Assembly (NCBI GenBank): GCA_019912965.1
Contig: JAIOHM010000204.1
Coordinates: 1 to 64,000 of the forward strand
DNA: 64,000 bases
Source: Anaerolineae bacterium
GTDB lineage: Bacteria > Chloroflexota > Anaerolineae > Aggregatilineales > Phototrophicaceae
Direction: 5' to 3'
In this document: piece by piece, positions 43,876 through 52,186 of the stretch
Numbering within the stretch: position 1 is the stretch's first letter
How the letters are laid out: the number at the start of each line of letters is the position of its first letter
The notes under the pieces: generated by a model
The model's input: only the letters and a program-made list of their open reading frames with translations
Databases searched by the model: none
Told to the model about the DNA's origin: nothing
Program-made: the position numbers and the translations under genes

Positions 43876-45654
43876 TTAAGTGCTTGGCAGCCAGACGCGG
43901 AAAATTGCCCCGCCTGTGTCTGCCCGATGAACCGTAATCTTGCCTCCGTGCGCTTCGATAATTTTACGCGCAATCGTCAGTCCCAATCCGGTGCCACCGT
44001 CGCTGGGGCGATGCCGCGCACCCCGGTAAAACCGCTCAAAAATCCGCTCGGTCTGATCATCGGGAATTCCGGGGCCAGTATCCCGAATGTCCACGCAAAT
44101 CCCGCCTGCTGATTGCTCGGTTATCACGGTAATGGTTCCATTATCGGGTGTGAACTTCAGCGCGTTATCCAGCACATTGGCGAAAGCCCGTTTTAATTGG
44201 TCGGTATCCATGCGAACTGACGGAATCCCCTGTTGGATGACTCGTTCAATTTTCAGGTGCTTGCTGTTGGCGATGGGCTGATAGTAACTGACCAGACCGT
44301 TGACCAGCGCATTCAAATCATCGGCGTGGAGTTGCATCTCGTCACGAACCAGCGAGTCCAGACGGGACATCATCAGCATGTCCTGAATGAGCTTTTCCAG
44401 AAAGCTGACTTGGGTATCCAGACGTTGAACCCGTTCCCGCTGTTTATCATCGGTGGCAGTTTTGTCCAGTAGGTACAAACCCGTCTTAAGCGCTGTAACC
44501 GGGGTCATCAAATCGTGATGCACACTGTTGATAAACTGCTGTAAAACCGCCACCCGTTCTCGCTCAACGGCCAGTTCAAGCCGCTGCTCCTCAGCCTGAT
44601 AACGGTCAGTTACGTCTAATACCTGGACGACCGCCCGTGAAAGGTGTTCTTCGTGACCCGGCATCACCGACCAGCGTACATTCAGGTAACGATGTTCACC
44701 CGCCAGTGTCAGATGTCGATTTTCCCCTTCATACTCCAATTCACGATTGGCCGTTGCCAGCAGTTGATTCAGAAACGAGGCACGGTTTTCCGGCTGTAGC
44801 ATCCCTTTCGGACTGCCCAGCAGACTGGCTTTGTCGGTCATTCCTAGTGAGTCGAGTGTTGCCCGGTTCACATCCAGCACGCGCATCTGGGACATGGCTT
44901 CGTCAATTGTGGTCGGGTTAGCTTCCAGATAGGCCCGCAGATTATGAACCCCTTGCGCCCGCAGGTTATCCAGATAGCTTCGAATGCCGCTAAAATCTTC
45001 TTCCCAGAGGGGGACGGGTGTGGCTTCAAACAATCCCCGGTAGCGGGATTCGCTGGCGGCCAGTTCGTGGGTGCGGGCTTGCAATTCGCTTGTTGTACGC
45101 TGCCGCAGTACGCTGACCAAAACGATAAATCCAGCAAGCGATGCCAGATAACTAAAGGTCAGAATCGTATCAGGAACCGTTTCCGGTGTGAAACGTGCCA
45201 GCGGCAGGGCACATACAATTTCTATCACTGCGATCAAAGCTGTGATTCGGGCTGACCAGAACAGGGTTGAGAGTAGAATCGCCGGAATGATAAAGGTGGT
45301 TGCGGCTAACCCGTTAAACGACACAGACGCCACAATCGCCAGTGTAATCACCACGCTGCATGTTGTGGCAATCACCAAACCGATACGGTAATACCGCGTT
45401 CGACACAACCCGTAATTGAACATGGTAAAGATGGTCGCAATCAATATAATCGCCGCATTATCAACAGTGGGATTTCTATTTAGCGCCACTGCGCCAGCTA
45501 TTGAAATGATCGCTGCTAAACTCAGGATTGCCAATGTGCGGGCTTTACGGCGGGCTTCAGGGTCAGTTACAGATGAAGCGGGTTCGGTCAGACGGTCGAA
45601 CAGCCAGTAGACATGGGTTCGTAATGTGGAAAGCATCAAGGGGACTCTAAACAT
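43876..45654 (-). CDS. Membrane sensor histidine kinase (6TM-PAS-HisKA-HATPase)
   Basis: A 592-residue kinase. Six membrane helices lie at about 42-190, the second ending CRTRYYRIG as in the kinase at 13787-15862. One PAS domain (about 205-345) begins SRYRGLFEATPVPLWEEDF. HisKA has a variant box VHHDLMTPVTA with H379 as the expected acceptor. The ATPase has NVLDNALKFT, DTGPGIP, IFERFYRGA and GTGLGLTI. Shared linker RLELAVERERVAVLQ marks it as a paralogue of that gene and of 49485-51518. No regulator is adjacent, so its partner lies elsewhere. It is divergent from the DUF983 gene. Confidence 0.85.
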   Translation of the reverse strand: MFRVPLMLSTLRTHVYWLFDRLTEPASSVTDPEARRKARTLAILSLAAIISIAGAVALNRNPTVDNAAIILIATIFTMFNYGLCRTRYYRIGLVIATTCSVVITLAIVASVSFNGLAATTFIIPAILLSTLFWSARITALIAVIEIVCALPLARFTPETVPDTILTFSYLASLAGFIVLVSVLRQRTTSELQARTHELAASESRYRGLFEATPVPLWEEDFSGIRSYLDNLRAQGVHNLRAYLEANPTTIDEAMSQMRVLDVNRATLDSLGMTDKASLLGSPKGMLQPENRASFLNQLLATANRELEYEGENRHLTLAGEHRYLNVRWSVMPGHEEHLSRAVVQVLDVTDRYQAEEQRLELAVERERVAVLQQFINSVHHDLMTPVTALKTGLYLLDKTATDDKQRERVQRLDTQVSFLEKLIQDMLMMSRLDSLVRDEMQLHADDLNALVNGLVSYYQPIANSKHLKIERVIQQGIPSVRMDTDQLKRAFANVLDNALKFTPDNGTITVITEQSAGGICVDIRDTGPGIPDDQTERIFERFYRGARHRPSDGGTGLGLTIARKIIEAHGGKITVHRADTGGAIFRVWLPST

Positions 45655-45708
45655 TTATGATTAACCCATTAATTGTAAACCAATAACTGTGTTATCTTCC
45701 GTAAGATT

Positions 45709-46152
45709 ATGGCTGCAAAAAGCCGTGTTGTCGAAGTCAGTCCAGCGGGTACAATTGAACACATGAACATTTGGCAAGGCATACACAAATTATGGGTCGG
45801 TCTTTGGCTGCGCTGTCCGGTTTGTGAACGGGGGCGCATGTTTAACGGTCTGTTCAGCATGGATGCAACCTGCTCCCACTGCGGCGCACGTTTTGAACGG
45901 CTGTCTGGTGAATCCATCGGCGGAACTTTGATTAACCTGTGCGTAGCGGAGGTGCTTTCGGTTGGTGGTTTTATCGTCACTGAATTGGCCTTCGATCCGC
46001 CGCTGGCTTTCCAACTCATTTTCTGGACGGTTTTCAATCTGGTGTTTATCGTGCTGTTTTACCGTCACGCACGCGGCCTCTGGGTGAGCATCGCCTATCT
46101 TGCTGGCGGCGTCTATTCGGATGACGCTCCCGAAAATACGAGGGAAACTTAA
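45709..46152 (+). CDS. DUF983-family zinc-ribbon membrane protein
   Basis: A 147-residue protein (129 if it starts at the ATG at 45763). A zinc ribbon is formed by C36-x2-C39 (LRCPVCERGRMF) and C54-x2-C57 (CSHCGARFER), followed by two membrane helices (about 72-92 and 101-120). This is the DUF983 layout, of unknown function and common near cytochrome-oxidase genes, though none is here. Its TAA overlaps the ATG of accC by one base. Confidence 0.8.
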   Translation: MAAKSRVVEVSPAGTIEHMNIWQGIHKLWVGLWLRCPVCERGRMFNGLFSMDATCSHCGARFERLSGESIGGTLINLCVAEVLSVGGFIVTELAFDPPLAFQLIFWTVFNLVFIVLFYRHARGLWVSIAYLAGGVYSDDAPENTRET

Positions 46153-47669
46153 TGGTTGCGCTCCGCAAGTGTCTGGTTGCCAACCGGGGCGAAATTGCCG
46201 TTCGCATCATCCGCGCCTGTCACGAGTTGGGAATGCAAGCCGTCGCCGTCTATTCCGAAGTCGATGCCAACGCCTGTCATGTCCAGCTTGCGGACGAAGC
46301 CCACCCCATCGGTGCGGCGTCCCCAACCCAAAGCTATCTGAATGCCTCAAAGTTAATCGAAGTCGCATTCACTTCCAGTTGTGACTGCCTCCATCCCGGT
46401 TATGGATTCCTTTCAGAAAATGAGGATTTCGCGGCGGCGGTCGTCGCAGCGGGTTTGACATGGGTAGGGCCGGGTGCGGATGCCATCCGCTTGATGGGCG
46501 TTAAGACCGAAGCCCGCGCTCTGATGGAAAAAGCCGGTGTCCCCCTCGTGCCCGGTTTCCAGTCAGACACCGCCAGTGATGCCGAATTCATCGCGGCTGC
46601 CGAATATATCGGTTTCCCGGTGATGGTCAAAGCCGCTGGTGGAGGGGGTGGCAAAGGCATCCGCGTTGTTTATGCACCCGATGAACTCCCGCAGGCTTTG
46701 GCTGGGGCGCGTGCCGAAGCCCAGAAAGCCTTCAACGACCCGCGTGTGTTTCTGGAACGCTACATCCAAACCGCCCGCCACATCGAAATTCAAGTGCTGG
46801 CGGATGCACACGGCAACACCGTTCACCTGTTTGAGCGCGAATGCAGCGCCCAACGACGGCATCAAAAAATCATCGAAGAATCCCCCTCACCATTATTAGA
46901 CGCCGAAACTCGTCAGCGCATGGGTAAAGCAGCCGTTGAAGCCGCGCGGGCAGTGGGTTATGTCAACGCAGGCACAGTCGAATTTATTGCTACACCATCC
47001 GGCGAATTCTACTTTTTAGAGATGAACACCCGCCTACAGGTTGAGCATCCGGTGACAGAACTTGTGACCGGGTTCGATCTGGTCAAACTCCAATTCCGGG
47101 TGGCATCCGGCGAAACGCTGCCCTTCACGCAGGCCGATCTGCAACAGCGCGGCCACGCCATCGAATGCCGCGTGTATGCCGAAGACTCGCATAATAATTT
47201 CCTGCCTGCGGTTGGGCCGCTGCTGCGCTTCATCCCGCCGGATGGGCCGGGCATTCGCGTTGATTCCGGTGTGCAGTCTGGCGACGAAATCACTATTCAC
47301 TACGACCCTATGATCGCCAAAATTATCGTGTATGATACGAATCGCGCGGCGGCCATCGAACGCATGATGTACGCGTTAGGGCAAACCGTCATTCTGGGCA
47401 CGATTACCAATCTGCCATTTTTGCGGACGCTGCTTGTCCATCCGGTTTTTCTGGCGGGCGATCTGGACACAGGGTTCATTGATGCTCACTTGAACGATCT
47501 GCTCCCGCCGGATGAAGCCCCACCGGATGCTGTGCTGATTGCAGTCGCTTTAAGCGAACGAACCATCGGGGCAGGGCTGAAACCCACCCGTACCCAAACA
47601 GATGGCGATACTTACTCACCCTGGGAACGGGCAGATGGCTTCCGATTAGGAGCAGGCAAAATAGGGTAA
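46152..47669 (+). CDS. accC: Biotin carboxylase subunit (acetyl/propionyl-CoA carboxylase type)
   Basis: A 505-residue ATP-grasp enzyme. N-terminal CLVANRGEIAVRIIRACHEL, the Gly-rich ATP loop KAAGGGGGKGIRVV (about 157-170), ECSAQRRHQKIIEESPSP, catalytic EMNTRLQVEHPVTE (about 289-302) and a C-terminal GHAIECRVYAEDS domain are all present. It carboxylates biotin on its carrier protein using ATP and bicarbonate. The chain is about 55 residues longer than E. coli AccC (449 residues); the extra C-terminus has no recognisable biotinyl domain. No accB or carboxyltransferase gene is adjacent, so the complex partner is elsewhere. GAGGGAAAC precedes the ATG. Confidence 0.93.
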   Translation: MVALRKCLVANRGEIAVRIIRACHELGMQAVAVYSEVDANACHVQLADEAHPIGAASPTQSYLNASKLIEVAFTSSCDCLHPGYGFLSENEDFAAAVVAAGLTWVGPGADAIRLMGVKTEARALMEKAGVPLVPGFQSDTASDAEFIAAAEYIGFPVMVKAAGGGGGKGIRVVYAPDELPQALAGARAEAQKAFNDPRVFLERYIQTARHIEIQVLADAHGNTVHLFERECSAQRRHQKIIEESPSPLLDAETRQRMGKAAVEAARAVGYVNAGTVEFIATPSGEFYFLEMNTRLQVEHPVTELVTGFDLVKLQFRVASGETLPFTQADLQQRGHAIECRVYAEDSHNNFLPAVGPLLRFIPPDGPGIRVDSGVQSGDEITIHYDPMIAKIIVYDTNRAAAIERMMYALGQTVILGTITNLPFLRTLLVHPVFLAGDLDTGFIDAHLNDLLPPDEAPPDAVLIAVALSERTIGAGLKPTRTQTDGDTYSPWERADGFRLGAGKIG

Positions 47670-47672
47670 TAT

Positions 47673-47688
47673 GTAGGGGCATCCCTAC
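47673..47688. repeat. Short hairpin after accC
   Basis: GTAGGG - GCAT - CCCTAC stem-loop four bases after the accC stop. It has a weak TATTTT following and may terminate accC transcripts. The stem resembles that of the terminator at 42239-42264. Confidence 0.45.
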
Positions 47689-47710
47689 CGGGTATTTTGA
47701 GGGGAAAATA

Positions 47711-48259
47711 ATGTTCAAACGAATGTTGATTCTAGTGGTACTGCTGGGCGGGATGCTGTTGATCGCGCAAGCCCAATCCTCACAGCGCGAAATTTATACC
47801 GTTTTGAGCTATGGAGACGAGGCCTTCGAGTCAGAAACATGGCTGGCGAGTGCCTCCGAATTGGGCGCACGCACCACCGCCACTTGGCGCAACGATCTCG
47901 AAGGCGCGCTGGCTTATGCCGACTACATCCACTTCGATGACGGCTTTGATCCTGAAACGATGGATGATGCCTTCGGCGCGCGCTGGTTCGATGTCACCCT
48001 TTCGGCCTATCAGGGCTGGCGCGAACTGAACAACTGTACCATCGAAACGGAAGAAGTGTTCATCCGTCTGTACGAATTCAGCTTGCAGCAGAACAACATC
48101 AAGTACACCATGCGCTATTGGATTACCCCGGCTGAAGATGATACACGGGTGCTGACCATGTTCGTGCTGTATCCCACCAACGAACTGGAAACACTGGACG
48201 AATATGCCGAGCGCCTGTTCCCCGAAGCCATCAAGTGCGAGGACACCGGAGTCGGCTAG
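47711..48259 (+). CDS. Exported protein of unknown function
   Basis: A 182-residue protein with signal peptide (MFKRMLILVVLLGGMLLIAQ, cleavage near AQA-QS). The mature domain is mixed alpha/beta with acidic loops (FDDGFDPETMDDAFG) and two cysteines (C112, C177) that could pair. No family is recognised. GAGGGG lies before the ATG. The glycosyltransferase gene starts one base after its stop, so both are on one transcript. Confidence 0.6.
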   Translation: MFKRMLILVVLLGGMLLIAQAQSSQREIYTVLSYGDEAFESETWLASASELGARTTATWRNDLEGALAYADYIHFDDGFDPETMDDAFGARWFDVTLSAYQGWRELNNCTIETEEVFIRLYEFSLQQNNIKYTMRYWITPAEDDTRVLTMFVLYPTNELETLDEYAERLFPEAIKCEDTGVG

Positions 48260-48260
48260 A

Positions 48261-49388
48261 TTGCGTATCCTCTTTATTGCTGCTTTACATCACCCGGAGG
48301 CGCTGGAAAAAGCGGTCGCTGCCACGCCGCCGGGTGAACCGAAACCACTGTTCCCACCCAGCACTGCCCATCATTTCTGGGAGAAGGCGCTGCGTCTGCG
48401 GGGTCATACGCTGGATGTGTTCTACCGGAATCAATCGGCCTTCGGTGGCGCGGTGCGGTCGCAGCATTTCAGCAATCGCTGGACGCCCCAACGGATTGCC
48501 ACCGCCGCCATTAACCGTTTACCCCCGGAACTCAACCCGGATTTTCAACAGCGCAATCGCAATTTGATCGAACATGCGCGAACCTTCCGCCCGGATTGGC
48601 TCTGGCTGACGGGCGACAATACCGTGATTTATGCCTCCACCTTGGCGACCATCAAGCGCGAAACCGGCTGCAAAATCCTGTATTCCACCGGCACATCCCC
48701 AATTGTCTTTGCCCGTCCCATCGAGAAACAGGCCGCGCGGCTTTACAATCTGGCGCTGGTGAACGATTTTTATCACGGGATTCAATGGCTGGAACTCGGC
48801 GCGAAAGCGATGGAATGTATGCCCGGTGTAGCCTGTGACCCAGCCTTTCACCATCCTTATGACCTGACCCCTGAGCAGCGTAAAGCCTTCACCTGCGATA
48901 TTGCTTTTGTCGGAACGCTGCTGCCGGAAAATCTCTACAGCCGCCGCATCGCCGCGCTGGAAACCCTACGCGATTTCGACCTCGGCATCTGGAGTGTTCA
49001 TGATGTACCCGCCAGTTTGCGCGGGAATGTGCGTGGGCAAGCATTGGGCGAGGACATGCTGGAAGTGCTGTCTGCCGCCAAAATCACCATCAATGTGCAT
49101 GGTGATTTTATGCGCTACGGCGGCAACATGCGCTTGTTTGAAGCCGCAGCCGTGGGCGTCCTGCAAATCACCGATGATCTCCCCGGCATCCACCAGTGGT
49201 TCACCGATGGCGAAAACATAGTAACATTCAAGGATTTCGACGACCTCCGCGCCAAAGTCACCCACTATCTATCGCATGATGCCGAACGTGAAACCCTCAT
49301 CCAGCGCGCCCGCGCCCACGTTTATGCTCACCACACCTACATCCAACGCGCTGAACGTCTCGAATTACTACTGACCACCGCCACCTAA
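48261..49388 (+). CDS. CgeB-like glycosyltransferase (Glyco_trans_1_2 type)
   Basis: A 375-residue GT-B enzyme. The N-terminus LRILFIAALHHPEALEK is a Rossmann strand. The middle part (PDWLWLTGDNTVIYAST) and DIAFVGTLLPENLYSRRIAA match CgeB-type proteins. The C-terminal Glyco_trans_1_2 domain reads GNMRLFEAAAVGVLQITDDL then YLSHDAERETLIQRARAHVY. Such enzymes act in spore-coat or surface glycan synthesis. The first codon is TTG at 48261, with GGAG nine bases upstream and the previous stop at 48257-48259; an upstream in-frame ATG inside the previous gene gives a non-homologous extension. Confidence 0.75.
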   Translation: MRILFIAALHHPEALEKAVAATPPGEPKPLFPPSTAHHFWEKALRLRGHTLDVFYRNQSAFGGAVRSQHFSNRWTPQRIATAAINRLPPELNPDFQQRNRNLIEHARTFRPDWLWLTGDNTVIYASTLATIKRETGCKILYSTGTSPIVFARPIEKQAARLYNLALVNDFYHGIQWLELGAKAMECMPGVACDPAFHHPYDLTPEQRKAFTCDIAFVGTLLPENLYSRRIAALETLRDFDLGIWSVHDVPASLRGNVRGQALGEDMLEVLSAAKITINVHGDFMRYGGNMRLFEAAAVGVLQITDDLPGIHQWFTDGENIVTFKDFDDLRAKVTHYLSHDAERETLIQRARAHVYAHHTYIQRAERLELLLTTAT

Positions 49389-49430
49389 CGGATTTTTATT
49401 GTCAGTTGTCATTCCGCTTGTAGATAAAAA

Positions 49431-49439
49431 TGCTATAAT
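49431..49439 (+). promoter_or_regulatory. Extended -10 promoter of a histidine kinase gene
   Basis: TGC-TATAAT, a perfect extended -10, lies 45 bases before the GTG at 49485. No -35 is evident. Confidence 0.55.
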
Positions 49440-49484
49440 GATTCAAATTAGGTTAAAAAATTACATTTCTTAAGGTGGTTTTAA

Positions 49485-51518
49485 GTGAGCCGAAAAATCT
49501 ACCGCACTGATTCGCCCTTGCCGCGCCCTCCATCTCTCGACGAAACAACCCGCGCTTTTCAGGAACGGCTGCGCGTCCTGAATGCTGTCACCATTGAACT
49601 CACCAAATCACCCACGTTCGACCAGCTTTGCTATCAAGCTGTTGAAGTGGGCATCCATCGATTGGGTTTCGACCGGATGGGATTGGGATTCTTTGAGGAA
49701 TCCAGTGACTACTTTGAGGGTTCGTTTGGTACAGATGAGCAGGGCAACGTGCGCGATGAACGGGGTACGCGCACGCCAGTTGCCGAAGTTCCGCTGATGC
49801 GGGTTGCCATTCGGGATCAGGCTTCTATTGTGCATGATCTGGACATTGATCTGTTTAACCACAAAGGGCAAAGCGTGGGGCGTGGTTGGTGCGCGATGGC
49901 AATGCTCTGGGATGGTGATCGCGCCATCGGGTGGGTTTCGGTGGATAATTTGCTCAGTCAGCGTCCCTTAACCCCCTACGATCTTGACATCCTCAATTTA
50001 TATGCCACATCGTTAGCGCATCTGTGTACGTTGAAGCGCACCGAGCAAAGCTTGATTAAAGAGCGCAATCTGCTGCGAACGCTAATCGACACCGCCATCG
50101 ACTATGTGTACGTCAAGGACACCCAATCACGTTTTATAATGGTCAACACCAGCGCGTGGAAAGCATCCGGGCGCGAGATCAACGAAGCTAATATGATCGG
50201 CAAAACCGATTTTGATTTTTTCCCGCATGAATTGGCGCAGCAGTATTACGCCGATGAACAGGAAATGTTCAGGACAGGCATCCCCATTTCTAATAAGCTC
50301 GAACCGAATGTGACAGTCAATGGCGAACCCACGCTTTTGCTGACTTCCAAAGTGCCGCTGCGCGATGAACAAGGGCAGATTATCGGCTTGGTGGGCATCA
50401 GCCGCGATGTAACTGAGTATATGCAGGCGCAGGAACGGATTCAAGCCAGCGAAGCCCGCTTCAATCTGCTGGCACAGGTGGCAGATGCTAGCAACATTGG
50501 GGTGGTACTGGCGGATAGCGAGGGTCGTATCAGTCAGGCCAACGACGCTTTTTTGCGGATGGCAGGTTATGACCGCGCTGAGATGGAGCATATGAACTGG
50601 ATTATCATGACTCCGCCCGAATATAGCGAGGTCAGCGCCGATGCAACCCAGGCTGCGGATGGCAAAGTCATCTCGTTAGAAAAAGAACTATTTCGCAAGG
50701 ATGGAAGCCGCCTCCCAATCTTGGTGGTGGCTAGTCGGTTGAACAACAGTATTCAGGATATGGTCTGTTTAGTGATCGACCTGACCCAACAACGCCAACT
50801 TGAGGCCGAACGTTTGGAAGCGGCGCTGGATAAAGAACGGGCTGTACTGCTCACGGAATTCGTCAGCAATTTGTCCCACGATCTCAAGACGCCCCTCTCG
50901 ATCATTCAGAGCAGTCTGTATCTGCTGCAAAAACTGGATGATCCGGTACGCCAGAAAGCCAAAATCCAGAATATACAGGATCAAACCCTGCTGCTGGAAA
51001 AACTCATCCAGAGTGTACTCACCATGTCCCGGCTGGATCAGGGCTATGAACTCAGCTTCAGTGCGCTCGATCTCAATCAGGTCATGACCGAACTGGAACG
51101 CTCACTACGTCCGGCTGCCGAACGCAAAACCCAAACCCTGATGCTCGAACTGCAATCCGATCTGCCCCCCGTCCGTGCCAGCGAAAGCGAACTCTACCGC
51201 GTAATTGTCAACCTCATCGAGAACGCCCTGAATTACACCCCGGAATCCGGAACAATTACGCTGCGAACCTATCAACTGGACAGCACGGCTGTTGTCGAAG
51301 TGCAGGACACAGGTATGGGCATCGCCCCCGATATTTTGCCCCACATCTTCGACCGGTTTTATCGGGCAGAGAAGGCTCGTTTTGCCGCCAGAGGTACGGG
51401 GTTGGGGCTGGCAATCGTCAAGCGCATTATGGAACTGCACAGCGGAAAGGCTGAGGTCGAAAGTACGCTCGGCATCGGCAGCACTTTCCGCATTGTTTTG
51501 CCGCTTGACACCTCATAG
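49485..51518 (+). CDS. Soluble GAF-PAS-PAS-HisKA-HATPase histidine kinase
   Basis: A 677-residue kinase without membrane helices. A GAF domain spans about 25-180 (FDQLCYQAVEVGIHRLGFDR, GWCAMAMLWDGDRAIGWVSV). PAS1 is at about 190-310 (IDTAIDYVYVKDTQSRFIMV), PAS2 at about 320-435. HisKA carries H465 in NLSHDLKTPLSI. The ATPase has NLIENALNYT, DTGMGIA, IFDRFYRAE and GTGLGLAI. Its KERAVLLTEFVSNLSHDLKT core is close to that of the kinases at 13787 and 43876, so three paralogous transmitters carry different sensors. GTG start with AGGTGG upstream. Its stop overlaps the next, convergent gene by a few bases. Confidence 0.87.
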   Translation: MSRKIYRTDSPLPRPPSLDETTRAFQERLRVLNAVTIELTKSPTFDQLCYQAVEVGIHRLGFDRMGLGFFEESSDYFEGSFGTDEQGNVRDERGTRTPVAEVPLMRVAIRDQASIVHDLDIDLFNHKGQSVGRGWCAMAMLWDGDRAIGWVSVDNLLSQRPLTPYDLDILNLYATSLAHLCTLKRTEQSLIKERNLLRTLIDTAIDYVYVKDTQSRFIMVNTSAWKASGREINEANMIGKTDFDFFPHELAQQYYADEQEMFRTGIPISNKLEPNVTVNGEPTLLLTSKVPLRDEQGQIIGLVGISRDVTEYMQAQERIQASEARFNLLAQVADASNIGVVLADSEGRISQANDAFLRMAGYDRAEMEHMNWIIMTPPEYSEVSADATQAADGKVISLEKELFRKDGSRLPILVVASRLNNSIQDMVCLVIDLTQQRQLEAERLEAALDKERAVLLTEFVSNLSHDLKTPLSIIQSSLYLLQKLDDPVRQKAKIQNIQDQTLLLEKLIQSVLTMSRLDQGYELSFSALDLNQVMTELERSLRPAAERKTQTLMLELQSDLPPVRASESELYRVIVNLIENALNYTPESGTITLRTYQLDSTAVVEVQDTGMGIAPDILPHIFDRFYRAEKARFAARGTGLGLAIVKRIMELHSGKAEVESTLGIGSTFRIVLPLDTS

Positions 51519-52085
51519 ATCGAGGTCGTAATCCAGCGAAAACATCTGGCCAATCCAGTTTTTGATGGTGGTTTCATCGTTCTTTTGACCACTCAGCCGC
51601 GCGGTTTCTTGCCGCTGGCGCATTTGTTCGCGGAGCTGCGCCATCTTTTCAGAGTAGTCTACGGCTGCTTTGACCTCGCCGTTATCCAGAATCAGATGCA
51701 CCACCTTTTCATACGAGGTCGCTTTCTGAAAGCCCATATGAACATACATGGTGTTGATGAACCCCGTTCCTAGGAGCAGATTCCCGGTGAAGGCAGTATT
51801 GAGGTTTAAGCCGCTGTAAACCCGGCCACTCCATTTATCCTCGGTTCCGGGCACATTTTGAATCGGCTTATATTGGTTGTCCATCACCCGGACGGTCATC
51901 TTGGTCAGCAGCAGTTTGCCCTCCATCACCGTGTATTCATTGTAGAATCCCCGGTAGCAGGCGGTACTCATCATCGTGGGAACCATGCCAAAATCGAAAG
52001 GCGTTGGCAGCTCGCCGCCTTTTATCCCCGTAATCGAATAACGGTCATCTTCATAAAAGACTTGATCGGTAATCTGCGCGGTCAT
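51513..52085 (-). CDS. Conserved-looking protein of unknown function downstream of the AAA-TIR gene
   Basis: A 190-residue soluble protein. The first ~140 residues are beta-rich with a regular strand pattern (YSITGIKGGELPTPFDFGMV, EYTVMEGKLLLTKMTVRV, GRVYSGLNLNTAFTGNLLLG); the end is a charged helix (EKMAQLREQMRQRQETARLS). No family is recognised. It starts 102 bases after the AAA-TIR stop on the same strand, with GAGGGATAG before the ATG, so it may be part of the same transcript. Its 3' end overlaps the convergent kinase gene by six bases. Confidence 0.6.
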   Translation of the reverse strand: MTAQITDQVFYEDDRYSITGIKGGELPTPFDFGMVPTMMSTACYRGFYNEYTVMEGKLLLTKMTVRVMDNQYKPIQNVPGTEDKWSGRVYSGLNLNTAFTGNLLLGTGFINTMYVHMGFQKATSYEKVVHLILDNGEVKAAVDYSEKMAQLREQMRQRQETARLSGQKNDETTIKNWIGQMFSLDYDLDL

Positions 52086-52186
52086 GGCTATCCCTCACGC
52101 TATTTGGATAGTGTTTATTGTGCAGATTTTATGGGTCGCTAAAAAACACCCAAAATGAGGGGTTTATCGTTTTTCACCCGCCCTGA

